Shown: positions 8,410-17,860 of the stretch, in pieces | Layout: each line of letters begins with the position of its first letter | Numbering within the stretch: the first letter of the stretch is position 1 | Origin: Candidatus Vecturithrix granuli | GTDB taxonomy: Bacteria > Moduliflexota > Moduliflexia > Moduliflexales > Moduliflexaceae | NCBI GenBank assembly: GCA_000739535.1 | Contig: DF820463.1 | Coordinates: forward strand, 36,520 to 100,519 | Direction: 5' to 3' | Length of the DNA: 64,000 nt | Notes under the pieces: model-generated | Seen by the model: the letters and a program-made list of their open reading frames with translations, nothing else | What the model was told of the DNA's origin: nothing | Database searches by the model: none | Translations under genes and position numbers: made by a program

Positions 8410-9369
8410 ATGAACGGTAAAGTGGTGAAGATTTGTGTGAGTCTTGTGTTGCTGCTGGCAATGGCGTTCTCTTTTCCTTTTGGAAAAGTTCAGGCCGCCG
8501 AAGAAAACTTTAAGTTTATTGTGGTCTCTCATGCGATCGCTGTTCCGTTTTTTGTCCCGGTCCGCAAAGGAGTTGAAGAAGCTGGTGAAATTCTTGGAGT
8601 GGATGTCCAGTTTACAGGGCCTCCGGATTTTAATATTCCGCGTCAAATTGATTTTATTAAAGCTGCGATTGCGGCAGGAGCTGATGGCATTGGAACAACG
8701 ATGCCCGATGCGGAAGCCTTTAATGATGTTGTTCAGGAAGCGATGGCGCAAGGAATTCCGGTGATTGCCTTAAATGCGGATGCTCCCAAAAGCGGACGTC
8801 TGGCATATATTGGTCAGGGAAATTATGAAGCCGGACGCTCGATGGGGAGTGAAGTGGTTAAACTCCTGCCTGATGGCGGGCATGTGATGTTAGGTATTCA
8901 CACGGCGGGCGCGTTCAACCTGGAAGAGCGAATTAAAGGCGTGAAAGATGTGTTGGATGAGACCGGGAAATTTACGTATGATGTCGTGGCGACAACAACA
9001 GATATGGTTCGGGCGACTTCTTTGATTTCCAGTTACTATCAAGGGCATCCTGATACCAAAGGGATGTTTGGCGTGGAAGACATCACCGGCTCGGCTATCG
9101 CTCAGGTTATTGATAAAGATGGTTTGAAAGGGAAAGTAGTTGCTGGCGGCTTTGATCTGGTATCTGATATTTTGATGGCGATTAAAGATGGCAGAATGCA
9201 GTTTACCATCGATCAACAGCCCTACCTTCAAGGTTTTCAAACCGTCATGCAATTGTTTCTGCTGAAAAAATATCAACTTTCTCCGACGGATGTCAACACC
9301 GGAATCGCGCCGGTTACGGCTGAAAATATCGATAAAGTCATTGATCTGGCTGAAAAAGGCTACCGTTAA
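8410..9369 (+). CDS. Sugar ABC transporter substrate-binding protein, probable myo-inositol binding
   Basis: 319 residues, starting at ATG 8410 behind AAGGAGG. Residues 1-29 are a signal peptide cut near VQAAEEN. The mature part is a periplasmic binding protein of the ribose/galactose type (Peripla_BP_4): FKFIVVSHAIAVPFFVPVRK, AAIAAGADGIGTTMPDAEAF, GIPVIALNADAP and a late FTIDQQPYLQGFQ, which is the usual hinge and sugar-binding strand. It captures a sugar or cyclitol for the ATPase and permease encoded next. Because iolB and iolD follow in the same direction, myo-inositol or a related cyclitol is the most likely ligand; that is inference from context. Confidence 0.85.
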   Translation: MNGKVVKICVSLVLLLAMAFSFPFGKVQAAEENFKFIVVSHAIAVPFFVPVRKGVEEAGEILGVDVQFTGPPDFNIPRQIDFIKAAIAAGADGIGTTMPDAEAFNDVVQEAMAQGIPVIALNADAPKSGRLAYIGQGNYEAGRSMGSEVVKLLPDGGHVMLGIHTAGAFNLEERIKGVKDVLDETGKFTYDVVATTTDMVRATSLISSYYQGHPDTKGMFGVEDITGSAIAQVIDKDGLKGKVVAGGFDLVSDILMAIKDGRMQFTIDQQPYLQGFQTVMQLFLLKKYQLSPTDVNTGIAPVTAENIDKVIDLAEKGYR

Positions 9370-9374
9370 TCATC

Positions 9375-9414
9375 AAAAAGCCACATACGGTTTTTCACGT
9401 ATGTGGCTTTTTTT
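9375..9414 (+). terminator. Intercistronic Rho-independent terminator/attenuator
   Basis: AAAAAGCCACATACG and CGTATGTGGCTTTTT pair perfectly around an 8-base loop, and the second arm runs into T residues. It lies between the binding-protein gene and the ATPase gene. Such partial terminators commonly keep binding-protein mRNA more abundant than the membrane components. Confidence 0.85.
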
Positions 9415-9434
9415 GCATAAAGGCAAGAATATTT

Positions 9435-10928
9435 GTGAGCGATGTACCGTTTTTGCAAATTGAAGGAATCAGCAAATACTTCGGATCGATAACCGCGCTC
9501 GACAATGTGTCGTTTTCTCTGGAAAAAGGGCATATTTGCGGGTTGGCCGGGGAAAATGGTGCCGGGAAATCCACGCTGATTAAAATTTTGTGCGGCGTTC
9601 ATGCGCCGGATGCCGGCAATATTTCCCTGGAAGGCAGCCTGCACCGGCCGAAGGACCCTGCTGAGGCTGAGGGACAGGGAATCAGTGTCTTTCACCAGGA
9701 AATCCCTATCTGCCCGAATCTTTCGATTGCCGCCAATGTGTTTTTGGGGCCGAAAATGCCGACAAAGGCGGGACGGCCGGATTGGAAACACATGAACCAG
9801 CAATGCGAAGAGTTGTTTGAAACGCTCCTGGGTGAACAGATTGATCCGACAAAACATATTCGCGATTGCAGCGTCGTTGAACGCCAACTGGCCCTTCTGG
9901 TGCGTGTGCTCTCACGCAATGCGCGTCTGGTAGTTTTGGATGAGCCGACAACAGCGCTGACCCCTCCGGAAGTCGATCGCTTGTTTGCGATCATCATGCG
10001 ACTCAAACAACAAGGTATCACCTTTATGTTTGTGAGCCACATGCTTGAGGAACTGATTGAACTTTCAGATCAGATTGTCGTACTGCGAGACGGATGCTTT
10101 GTTGGGCGGTTAGAACGAGAAGAGTTTAGTTCTGAAGTGCTCTCGCACATGATTGCCGGTCGAACGTTAAGTGGTCAGTCATCTCGCCGAGAATTGCCCC
10201 AGAAATCTCCGGTTTTAGAGGTGAGAGATCTGTCGGTACGCGGCCAGATCTCTGGTGTGTCTTTTCAGCTTCGCCGGGGAGAAATTTTGGGAATCGCCGG
10301 GTTAGAAGGGTCTGGTCGTTCGGCTGTTGCCCGGGCGTTGTTCGGAGCGCCCCCGGCAGAAAGCGGAACTATTCGGGTTGATGGGAAGGATGTTCGTATT
10401 ACGAATCCGAGTGACGCCATGCAGCATGGAATCGGCTATGTTCCTGAAGATCGCAAAAACCTGGGGCTTTTTGATGATATGGACATTAAGTATAATCTAG
10501 GGATTGCGGATGTTACACGCTTTACCCGTTGGGGGCTGATGAGCCGCGAAAAATTACGAATCCTGGCGCACACGGTGCAACAGGACTTCCATATCAAAAT
10601 GACGACTCCTGATTCGCTCATCACGAGTCTTAGCGGAGGAAATCAACAGAAAGTGTTGATTTCACGCTGGCTGGCACTGCGACCTCATGTGCTGGTCATG
10701 AATGAACCGACGCGGGGCGTTGATGTCGGGGCAAAAGAGGAAATCTGCAATTTGATTCTGAAATTAGCGGATGAAGGTTATGCGTTTGTGCTTTCGTCGA
10801 CAGAGCTAGAGGAAATGCTGAGTATTGCCGACCGTATTTTAGTGATGAATAGAGGGCGAGTGGTTGCTGAGTTTTCCAGAGCAGAGGCGACAAAAAATAA
10901 AGTGATTCTGGCTGCCACGACCTCATAG
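9435..10928 (+). CDS. Sugar ABC transporter ATP-binding protein, tandem-domain RbsA/MglA type
   Basis: 497 residues, the usual length of CUT2 ATPases. The first nucleotide-binding domain has a full Walker A, GENGAGKST (residues 39-47), and Walker B VVLDEPTTAL. The second has the degenerate loop GLEGSGRS (about residue 292), signature LSGGNQQK near 400 and VLVMNEPTRGVDVG, as is normal for this family. It drives import through the permease encoded next. It starts at GTG 9435 with only a weak AAGGC upstream, just after the terminator hairpin. Its stop overlaps the permease start by one base, so the two are translationally coupled. Inositol specificity is inferred from the neighbouring iol genes. 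Confidence 0.9.
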   Translation: MSDVPFLQIEGISKYFGSITALDNVSFSLEKGHICGLAGENGAGKSTLIKILCGVHAPDAGNISLEGSLHRPKDPAEAEGQGISVFHQEIPICPNLSIAANVFLGPKMPTKAGRPDWKHMNQQCEELFETLLGEQIDPTKHIRDCSVVERQLALLVRVLSRNARLVVLDEPTTALTPPEVDRLFAIIMRLKQQGITFMFVSHMLEELIELSDQIVVLRDGCFVGRLEREEFSSEVLSHMIAGRTLSGQSSRRELPQKSPVLEVRDLSVRGQISGVSFQLRRGEILGIAGLEGSGRSAVARALFGAPPAESGTIRVDGKDVRITNPSDAMQHGIGYVPEDRKNLGLFDDMDIKYNLGIADVTRFTRWGLMSREKLRILAHTVQQDFHIKMTTPDSLITSLSGGNQQKVLISRWLALRPHVLVMNEPTRGVDVGAKEEICNLILKLADEGYAFVLSSTELEEMLSIADRILVMNRGRVVAEFSRAEATKNKVILAATTS

Positions 10929-11959
10929 TGAATAATTCCAAAAACAACGATACTAACCTTATGAAACAGGAACAACCTACACATCTCATGCCAGCCAATA
11001 AGAAAAATGCGTTTCAGCGCTTATATGGATTACATGATTTCGGGGTGTTGGTCGCGGCTATTGTGATTGCTGTTTTTTTCTCCATCGCATCGCCAGCCTT
11101 TTTAACACCTTATAATTTGTTTAATCTTTTTCGACAAATGTCAGAGCTTGGCATTATTGCCATGGCGATGACCATTCTGATTATCTCTGGAGAGTTCGAC
11201 CTTTCTGTCGGAGCGATCTACGCTGTCACTGGTGTAGTGACCGGCTTGTTGTTCAAAAAGGCGGGAATCGATATCTGGTTTGCCGCAATGCTTGCGATTC
11301 TCCTTGCTCTGATGTTAGGTTTTATTAATGGGCTGTTAATTACCAAAACCCGCATGCATTCCTTTATCGGAACACTCGCCACCATGATGGTGTTTCGTGG
11401 GGCTGCAATGGTACTTTCGCAAGGCCAGCCGATTTCGGCATTTCCTCAAAAGATCTTTTTCGAAATTGCCGGAAGAGCCAAATTGTTCGGCGCCGTTCCA
11501 ATTCCGATTCTTTGGCTTCTTGTCTGGGGGGGGATCATGTATATTGTCCTGCACCATACGGCTTTTGGCGTCAAGGTCTTTGCAACAGGCGACAATCGTG
11601 AGGCTGCTGATCTTGCAGGCATTAAAACCGTGCACATTAAACGCTTGAGTTTTTTGATTACTGCACTTGCCGCTGGCGTATCGGGTATTATTTCCCTCGG
11701 CTATCTGAAAACCGTCACCCCAACCCAGGGAACCGGCATCGAACTCGAAGCGATTGCGGCGTCCGTCATTGGCGGCACAGCCATGAGTGGAGGGGTTGGA
11801 AGTATTATCGGCACGTTTTTAGGGGCGTTAATCATGGCGGAAGTCCGAACCGGGTTAATCTTGTTAGGAACCGATGCTTATGTTCAGGACGCCTTTGTCG
11901 GATTGATTATTGCGGTTGCGGTGGTCATTAATGTCAGATTAAGTCATCGCAAAACATAA
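10928..11959 (+). CDS. Sugar ABC transporter permease, RbsC type
   Basis: 343 residues with a soluble N-terminal tail of about 40 residues and then about ten hydrophobic segments. Family features include NLFRQMSELGIIAMAMTILI, SGEFDLSVGAIYAVTGV and the conserved cytoplasmic loop FATGDNREAADLAGI, which contacts the ATPase. Toward the end, GTAMSGGVGSIIGTFLGALI is typical of BPD_transp_2. It forms the inner-membrane channel of the CUT2 importer. It starts at GTG 10928, one base inside the ATPase stop codon. Confidence 0.9.
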   Translation: MNNSKNNDTNLMKQEQPTHLMPANKKNAFQRLYGLHDFGVLVAAIVIAVFFSIASPAFLTPYNLFNLFRQMSELGIIAMAMTILIISGEFDLSVGAIYAVTGVVTGLLFKKAGIDIWFAAMLAILLALMLGFINGLLITKTRMHSFIGTLATMMVFRGAAMVLSQGQPISAFPQKIFFEIAGRAKLFGAVPIPILWLLVWGGIMYIVLHHTAFGVKVFATGDNREAADLAGIKTVHIKRLSFLITALAAGVSGIISLGYLKTVTPTQGTGIELEAIAASVIGGTAMSGGVGSIIGTFLGALIMAEVRTGLILLGTDAYVQDAFVGLIIAVAVVINVRLSHRKT

Positions 11960-12004
11960 TGGTTTATCAAATTAAGTACGTAACAAAGAGTTTTTGAGTA
12001 TTCT

Positions 12005-12037
12005 AAAAACCGGATTTCTTGAAGAAATCCGGTTTTT
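12005..12037. repeat. Dispersed palindrome family A
   Basis: AAAAACCGGATTTCTT, centre GA, then the complement ending GGTTTTT. Perfect symmetry lets it work as a terminator from either side. It sits between the permease and iolB. An open frame runs through it in phase with iolB, which makes iolB look longer than it is. Confidence 0.85.
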
Positions 12038-12086
12038 CTGCCTGGAAATTTATGAACCCGTACTTATCTTCAAGGAGGCAGAACTC

Positions 12087-12890
12087 GTGTATCATTTGCA
12101 ACAGAAGAAGCCGTTCATACAAGGTTATAATGCCATCACAGAGGATGCAGAATCTACTGGCGGAACGATGATGGATTTTGGAATCCTGGTGCTTGCTGCT
12201 GGTGAACGTTACGAGTGCCAGGTACTAAAAGAACGGGCATTTCTGGTGATGAATGGACGCATGGTATTCACTTCTGAGGGAATCACGAAACAGGCTGAAA
12301 GGCACTCGTTATTTGATGAAAACCCTGAAGTGCTTCATGTTCCTTCCGGCGTGCCCGTCTCCATTCTTGCGGAAACCGCTGCCGAAATTGCCGTTTTTCG
12401 GACTACAAATGAAAAAACATTTATTCCCACATTTTATGAGAAAGCCGATACCAGGGATGAATATCGGGGGGTCGGAACCATGGGCGAAACATCCACCCGG
12501 GTTGTCAGAACCACGTTCGATGATCAAAACGCCCCTGACGCGGATCTTGTTATCGGAGAAGTGATCACCTTTCCGGGAAAGTGGTCCAGTTATCCTCCTC
12601 ATCATCATCCGCAGCCGGAAATCTATCATTATCGCTTTTTGCCTGAGCAGGGCTTTGGGTTTGCAATGGTGGGGGAGGAGGTCTTTAAAGTCAAACATGG
12701 CGATACTGTGAAAATTCTTGATGATAAATCGCACCCTCAGGCGGCCGCTCCGGGCTATGCCATGTATTATATCTGGACGATCCGACATTTGGATGACTGT
12801 CGCTATGGGGAGCACAGCGCTACTCCGATTTTTGAACCGGAACATCTCTGGGTGACGCAGAAAGATGCGGTCATCTGGCCTGGCAAGTGA
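12087..12890 (+). CDS. iolB: 5-deoxy-glucuronate isomerase
   Basis: 267 residues, normal for IolB. GTG 12087 is the start because AAGGAGG lies just upstream; the 31 extra upstream codons read through the palindromic repeat and are not coding. The bicupin chain has the metal-binding cluster YPPHHHPQPEIYHYRF near residues 170-185, and the family features YRGVGTMGETSTRVVRT and late PGYAMYYIWTIRHL. The enzyme converts 5-deoxy-D-glucuronate to 2-deoxy-5-keto-D-gluconate in inositol breakdown. With iolD 320 bp downstream and a sugar importer upstream, it anchors the assignment of this locus to inositol catabolism. The pathway genes iolG, iolE, iolC and iolJ are not in the window. Confidence 0.93.
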   Translation: MYHLQQKKPFIQGYNAITEDAESTGGTMMDFGILVLAAGERYECQVLKERAFLVMNGRMVFTSEGITKQAERHSLFDENPEVLHVPSGVPVSILAETAAEIAVFRTTNEKTFIPTFYEKADTRDEYRGVGTMGETSTRVVRTTFDDQNAPDADLVIGEVITFPGKWSSYPPHHHPQPEIYHYRFLPEQGFGFAMVGEEVFKVKHGDTVKILDDKSHPQAAAPGYAMYYIWTIRHLDDCRYGEHSATPIFEPEHLWVTQKDAVIWPGK

Positions 12891-13024
12891 TGTATGTCGA
12901 AACTGAAGAACGTTAAATAATTATTGTGGTCATATCCAGAACCTCACCCCGGCCCCTCCCCAAAGGAGCTGACAAGGATAGGTATTGGATGCTGACGCCT
13001 CGTTCGCCCATCCATCAATGGCCG

Positions 13025-13098
13025 GTCTCAAAGCTGAAGCAGGCTGAAGCCAGTTGCTAAGTTCCGGAGGATGCTTCAGCATCCTTTCGCTTTGAGAC
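13025..13098. repeat. Nested inverted repeats between iolB and iolD
   Basis: The outer arms are GTCTCAAAGC (13025-13034) and GCTTTGAGAC (13089-13098). Inside is a small perfect hairpin, GGATGC-TTCA-GCATCC (13069-13084). The gap 12891-13208 also holds a C-rich stretch (about 12944-12962) and the palindrome at 13154. I see no gene in it. Confidence 0.6.
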
Positions 13099-13153
13099 TG
13101 TTGATTGATCGCCAGAGAACAGGGGGCTAACGAATTAATACATAAGTTTCGAT

Positions 13154-13175
13154 GCGCGAAATGAAAATTTCGCGC
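13154..13175. repeat. GCGCGAAA palindrome (family B) upstream of iolD
   Basis: GCGCGAAAT and ATTTCGCGC flank a 4-base loop, followed by TACATTTT. The same GCGCGAAA...TTTCGCGC core with TACAT at its border recurs at 31963-32012. It lies about 33 bp before the iolD start. Confidence 0.7.
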
Positions 13176-13208
13176 TACATTTTCAAAGAACACAGGGAGG
13201 GAACCATA

Positions 13209-15086
13209 ATGAAAGACACGCAGCGCCTGACCGTCGCGCAGACATTGTTGAAATTCCTTGATGTGCAATATGTTGAAATGGATGGACAGGAATACAAATT
13301 TGTGAATGGGGTGTATGGCGTCTTTGGACATGGCAATGTGTTAGGGATTGGCGAGGCTCTGGAAAATATGTCCGGGCTTTCTCTAACGTATTACCGCGGC
13401 CATAATGAACAAGGCATGGTTCACGCGGCAATTGCCTACGCAAAGCAGAAAAATCGCCTGGGAATTCTGGCCTGTACCAGTTCTATTGGCCCGGGGGCAA
13501 TGAATATGGTGACAGGGGCGGCAACCGCCACAGTTAATAGAATTCCTGTGCTCTTACTGCCTGGCGATACTTACGCTGACCGTCAGCCTGACCCCGTGTT
13601 GCAACAGGTTGAAATGCCGCATAATTACACGATAACGGCCAATGACGCCTTCAGGGCGGTGAGCCGCTATTGGGATCGGGTTGAACGCCCGGAACAGCTC
13701 TTCGCGGCGTTGTTGAATGCGATGCGCGTGTTGACTGACCCAGTGGATACTGGGGCCGTCACAATCTGCTTACCTCAGGATGTTCAGGGCGAAGCTTATG
13801 ATTACCCGCGAGAGTTTTTCAAAAAACGTGTACATCATATCGACCGCCGGCCGCCGGCCATGCCAGCCATTCACCGCGCTGTTGAATTGATCCGGAAAAA
13901 GAAAAAACCGTTACTGCTCGCCGGGGGAGGAGTACTGTATTCTCAGGCGGGTGATGCTCTTAAAGTGTTTGCAGAAGCATTTACCATTCCTATTACGGTG
14001 ACTCAGGCCGGAAAAGGCGTGCTCACCTGGGATCATCCGTTAAATATGGATGGCGTCGGCACCACCGGAGGGCTGGCCGGGAATCTCCTGGCTAAAGACG
14101 CGGATTTGCTGATCGCTGTCGGCTCAAGACTGATGGATTTTCCCACCGCCTCGAAAACCGCTTTTCAGCATCCTGATGTCGAAGTTCTGAGCATCAACGT
14201 CGCGGCCTTTGATGGGGTAAAAATGGATGCCCTGTGCGTGGAGGCTGACGCCAAACTCGCGCTGCTTGAATTGACCAGAGCTTTGCAAGAGCGCGGCTAT
14301 ACGAGTGCATATACACTTGCAGATTTGCAAGCCCTGAAAACTCAATGGAACCAGGAAATTGACCGGGTATGTTCGCTTGAATCTGAATTGGGAATGCCGC
14401 AAACTACAGCCTTTGGAATTGTCAACGAGTTTGTGGATGAGAACGCCATTGTCGTTGGCGCTTCCGGCAGTTTACCCGGCGACATGAATCGGCTATGGCG
14501 TTGTAAAGGCGTCAAGACCTACAATATGGAATATGGATTTTCCTGTATGGGTTATGAAGTCGCCGGAGCTTTAGGAGTCAAATTGGCTGAACCTGACAAA
14601 GAAGTGTATGCCCTGTTAAGCGACGGAAGTTTCCTGATGTTGCACTCCGAAATCGTGACCAGCCTCCAGGAAAGCAAAAAAATCAATATCCTCGTATTTG
14701 ATAATGGTGGATTCCAGTGTATCAAGGATCTACAGATGTCGCAAGGCAGTCCGGCCGGATTTGGAAACGAATTGCGCTATCGTTCGGCGACAACAGGCAA
14801 ATTAGATGGAGACTATCTGTCGATCGATTTTGCGGGAATTGCCAGAAGTCTGGGCGCGCAAGGATACACCGCCCGTACCCCCGCAGAACTTAAAGACGCT
14901 CTGAAAAAGGCAAAAGAAAATACGGTAAGCACCTTGATTGATATAAAAGTCATTCCCGGAACGCACTCCCATGGCTATGAATCCTGGTGGCGAGTAGGAG
15001 TGTCCTCTCTCTCTGAAAATGAAAAAGTGCGCGAAGCATATACGAAACATAAGGCGTATTTGTCTGAGAAGGCCAGAAAATGGTAA
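13209..15086 (+). CDS. iolD: 3D-(3,5/4)-trihydroxycyclohexane-1,2-dione hydrolase (acylhydrolase)
   Basis: 625 residues, normal for IolD, a thiamine-diphosphate enzyme. ATG 13209 is preceded by AGGGAGGG. The N-terminal pyrimidine-binding domain has the catalytic glutamate in [14 protein letters not shown] (about residue 67). The middle domain carries the Rossmann-like [12 protein letters not shown], and the C-terminal pyrophosphate-binding motif starts at LLSDGS near residue 470 and ends about 27 residues later at VFDNGG. It cleaves the trione ring of the inositol intermediate to 5-deoxy-glucuronate, which is IolB's substrate. It therefore belongs with the upstream iolB and importer genes. 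Confidence 0.94.
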   Translation: MKDTQRLTVAQTLLKFLDVQYVEMDGQEYKFVNGVYGVFGHGNVLGIGEALENMSGLSLTYYRGHNEQGMVHAAIAYAKQKNRLGILACTSSIGPGAMNMVTGAATATVNRIPVLLLPGDTYADRQPDPVLQQVEMPHNYTITANDAFRAVSRYWDRVERPEQLFAALLNAMRVLTDPVDTGAVTICLPQDVQGEAYDYPREFFKKRVHHIDRRPPAMPAIHRAVELIRKKKKPLLLAGGGVLYSQAGDALKVFAEAFTIPITVTQAGKGVLTWDHPLNMDGVGTTGGLAGNLLAKDADLLIAVGSRLMDFPTASKTAFQHPDVEVLSINVAAFDGVKMDALCVEADAKLALLELTRALQERGYTSAYTLADLQALKTQWNQEIDRVCSLESELGMPQTTAFGIVNEFVDENAIVVGASGSLPGDMNRLWRCKGVKTYNMEYGFSCMGYEVAGALGVKLAEPDKEVYALLSDGSFLMLHSEIVTSLQESKKINILVFDNGGFQCIKDLQMSQGSPAGFGNELRYRSATTGKLDGDYLSIDFAGIARSLGAQGYTARTPAELKDALKKAKENTVSTLIDIKVIPGTHSHGYESWWRVGVSSLSENEKVREAYTKHKAYLSEKARKW

Positions 15087-15090
15087 GCGG

Positions 15091-15123
15091 AAAAACCGGG
15101 TTTCTTCAAGAAACCCGGTTTTT
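15091..15123. repeat. Dispersed palindrome family A
   Basis: AAAAACCGGGTTTCTT, centre CA, then the complement with a T-run. It lies 4 bp after the iolD stop and can serve as its terminator. Confidence 0.88.
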
Positions 15124-15178
15124 AGAGTCAAGAATGCACTAAACCTCTCAAGCTCAATAGCGCCTTCCTAAACCGGAG

Positions 15179-15211
15179 AAAAACCGGGTTTCTTGAAGAA
15201 ACCCGGTTTTT
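15179..15211. repeat. Dispersed palindrome family A, second adjacent copy
   Basis: This copy is near-identical to the one 88 bp upstream; both are followed by TAGAGT. Two copies in tandem between iolD and the chemoreceptor gene suggest local duplication of the element. Confidence 0.88.
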
Positions 15212-15292
15212 AGAGTAGAGAATCCAATAAACCTTTTCAAACCGAACAGAGTCTTTCTATAAAAACTTGATTGAGCATACGTCATAAAAATT

Positions 15293-17860
15293 ATGAAAGC
15301 ATCTATACGCACGAAATTATTATTGCTGTGTATTTTTTTAGTTTTCTTTGCCACGAGCGGGATCTCAGGCATATACTATTTTCTGGTGAGGCAAGATAAA
15401 CAACGCGAGTCACGGCAGCGGATTCAGATTGCTTTCGATGTGATGCTCAATGATGTGGAGACGCGCTTACGCACGCTGACTCGCCAGTTTCAGGAGTTTT
15501 TGACTGCTGATAATCCCCTGGGTTGGATTGCAGAGGAATACGCAAAAGATCCTTCCCGTACAGGTTCCCTCCAGTTTGCGGTGTCCTATCTTATGACGCC
15601 TGCTGAAGAATTGAAAAAATTGGGTTATGTCAGCACGGCTGATCGTCTGGCGTTCTACACGCAAGATCAACGCTTGTTGCTGCTCTACCATCAACAACAT
15701 GAACAGCCTTCTGTCGGCGCGTATCTGATTTCGGCAACAGGTCAGGAGACGTATCTTACCCTTGATGATCCCTCTGCGCTGTCAACTATGATGTTCACAG
15801 ACAAGTCCATTCCAGATATTCCGTTACCAACCGGTTTTGTTCCTGAATACCAGGGAGAAATGCCTGAATCAGTTACGGCAGAACTGAACAAAAGTGGACA
15901 GGAGATTCTGTTTCGTGTCACAGCCCCGGTCTATCGCGGAGAGAAAAAAATCGGAATCCTTGTGGGCGAACGGACGCTTTCCCAGGAAATAGTTGAACAA
16001 TATGCAATGCTGAGTAAGGCCGAAATCAATGTTTTTGCAGGAAATCAATTGAGCGTCGGGACATTGCCTGCTCAAACGCAGCTTGATGAAAGAAAAATAG
16101 AATCGCTGCTGCCGTGTGATGAGGTTTTGAACTCCGAAGCGAAAATCGCGATGACGATGGCGCCTCTTATAGTCGAACGACAGATGTATTATCAGGAGGG
16201 GTGCAGCTTAACGCATGGACAGGAAAAGATTGGAGTGATTACAGTGAGCCTGTCCCGATCGATAGAACAAGCTCAGATTCGAAAAACTTTGCTGTCCGTG
16301 GTCGCAATATCTTCGATCAGTATCATTGTGGCCTTTGGGCTTTCGTGGGTATTCAGCCGAAAAACGATTCATACCGTCCAGAACATTGTCGCAATTATTA
16401 GTGCGGCTTCAGAGGGCGATTTACGCCAGGTCGCACAGGAAACTGTGCAAGATGAATTGGGGATGCTTGCAACCCATCTCAATCAAATGATTTTGCAGTT
16501 GCGCACAATTACCGAGCAGGTGCAAAATTCTTCGTATGCGATGGGAAACACCGCTGACACAATATTTCAGGAAATCGCCACCTTAACCCAACGTATGGAA
16601 CAGCAGTCTGAATCTGTGGAGACAACTATGACTGGTGTGAAAAAAGTTAATCAATTCATTACTACCGTCGATCATGATACTTCAGAACTTTTGGCCGCAA
16701 CGGAGCAGGTGCTCGCTTCGATCCATGAAACGCGCACGAGTCGTGAAGAAGTGGCGACGAGTATGCATCATTTAGTCGAAAATTTGCAAATGATTTTAAG
16801 CTCGGTTGAATACTTGAATGATTCTTCCAAATCCGTGTCTGAGAACTCGGCGATCTTAGAGGATAGCGTTCACGAAACCCAAAGAGAAATTCAGTCTATT
16901 GACCATTCGCTCAAAGATGTCTCGCAAAATGCGAACGACGCCCAAAAGTTGGCGGAAGAGACGAGGAAAGCGGCCTTGAACGGCCAGGAATCTGTGAATG
17001 CTTCTATTCAGGGCATGAAAGAATTGAAAGATGTGGTGTCTGAGACGACCGAAATTATCCGGGAAATCAATATATGGGGCGAACAAGTGCACTCGATTCT
17101 CGATATTGTTGATGACATTACAGAGCAAACCTCACTTCTGGCTTTAAATGCTGCGATTATTTCAGCCCAGGCCGGAGTTCATGGGAGAGGATTTGGGGTT
17201 GTGGCGAATGAAATTAAGGAACTTGCCAATCGTACAAAGAATTCAACCGGAGAGATTAGTTCCCTGATTCGCACACTCCAGATGAAAACCGAACAGGGCG
17301 TCAAAAACACGAACGAAGGATTGCAAAAAGCTGATCAGGGGATGGAATTAGCGTTCGCAGTGAAACAAGCCCTGGATACGATTATTGAACGTGCGACCCA
17401 TTCAACCAATAAAGCGACTGGTACGGCCGAAGTTGTGCAGCAAACAGCCTCAAGCAGCCAGGTGATTAGTGCATCCATGAAGACGGTGACTGAAATGGTG
17501 GCTTGCATGCGAGCAACACTTGAGAAGCAGACCACAGAAGTTGGTCAGGTGATCGCTGCGGTCGAAAATATTCAGTCCATGTCCCAACAAATCAATTACG
17601 CCAGTATTGAACAGAATAAGGCTGCAAAGCAAATAGAAGACAGCATGGGGATAGTGACAGAGAGATTTAGTAAGATTGCTGGTCAGACCAGCGAATTAAA
17701 CCGCAATGCTCAGCAAATCGTTGAAGCAATGCACACGATTGAAACCATTACGGCAAATATTCTGGAAGACATGACCACCATATCTTCGACCACAATGAAT
17801 CATCTGGTAAAACAATCGGAACTCCTACAGAGCTTAGTGAAGGTTTTCAAAATCTCCTGA
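15293..17860 (+). CDS. Methyl-accepting chemotaxis protein
   Basis: 855 residues. A first membrane segment lies at about residues 7-30 and a second at about 335-357, enclosing a periplasmic sensor of about 300 residues with a long N-terminal helix, as in Cache-type sensors. A HAMP region follows (about 358-410). The cytoplasmic hairpin tip is near residue 612: EQTSLLALNAAIISAQAG, then HGRGFGVVANEIKELANRT. Compared with the common tip sequence, S replaces N and ISAQAG replaces EAARAG. It signals to CheA/CheW, none of which are in the window. ATG 15293 has no strong ribosome-binding site. Its position just after iolD makes a sugar or cyclitol ligand possible but unproven. Confidence 0.92.
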   Translation: MKASIRTKLLLLCIFLVFFATSGISGIYYFLVRQDKQRESRQRIQIAFDVMLNDVETRLRTLTRQFQEFLTADNPLGWIAEEYAKDPSRTGSLQFAVSYLMTPAEELKKLGYVSTADRLAFYTQDQRLLLLYHQQHEQPSVGAYLISATGQETYLTLDDPSALSTMMFTDKSIPDIPLPTGFVPEYQGEMPESVTAELNKSGQEILFRVTAPVYRGEKKIGILVGERTLSQEIVEQYAMLSKAEINVFAGNQLSVGTLPAQTQLDERKIESLLPCDEVLNSEAKIAMTMAPLIVERQMYYQEGCSLTHGQEKIGVITVSLSRSIEQAQIRKTLLSVVAISSISIIVAFGLSWVFSRKTIHTVQNIVAIISAASEGDLRQVAQETVQDELGMLATHLNQMILQLRTITEQVQNSSYAMGNTADTIFQEIATLTQRMEQQSESVETTMTGVKKVNQFITTVDHDTSELLAATEQVLASIHETRTSREEVATSMHHLVENLQMILSSVEYLNDSSKSVSENSAILEDSVHETQREIQSIDHSLKDVSQNANDAQKLAEETRKAALNGQESVNASIQGMKELKDVVSETTEIIREINIWGEQVHSILDIVDDITEQTSLLALNAAIISAQAGVHGRGFGVVANEIKELANRTKNSTGEISSLIRTLQMKTEQGVKNTNEGLQKADQGMELAFAVKQALDTIIERATHSTNKATGTAEVVQQTASSSQVISASMKTVTEMVACMRATLEKQTTEVGQVIAAVENIQSMSQQINYASIEQNKAAKQIEDSMGIVTERFSKIAGQTSELNRNAQQIVEAMHTIETITANILEDMTTISSTTMNHLVKQSELLQSLVKVFKIS

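Noticed and set aside
11994-12086. N-terminal extension of iolB
   Set aside because: It translates the family A palindrome. Similar KTGFLEE peptides appear at other copies, showing repeat-derived reading frames and not protein.
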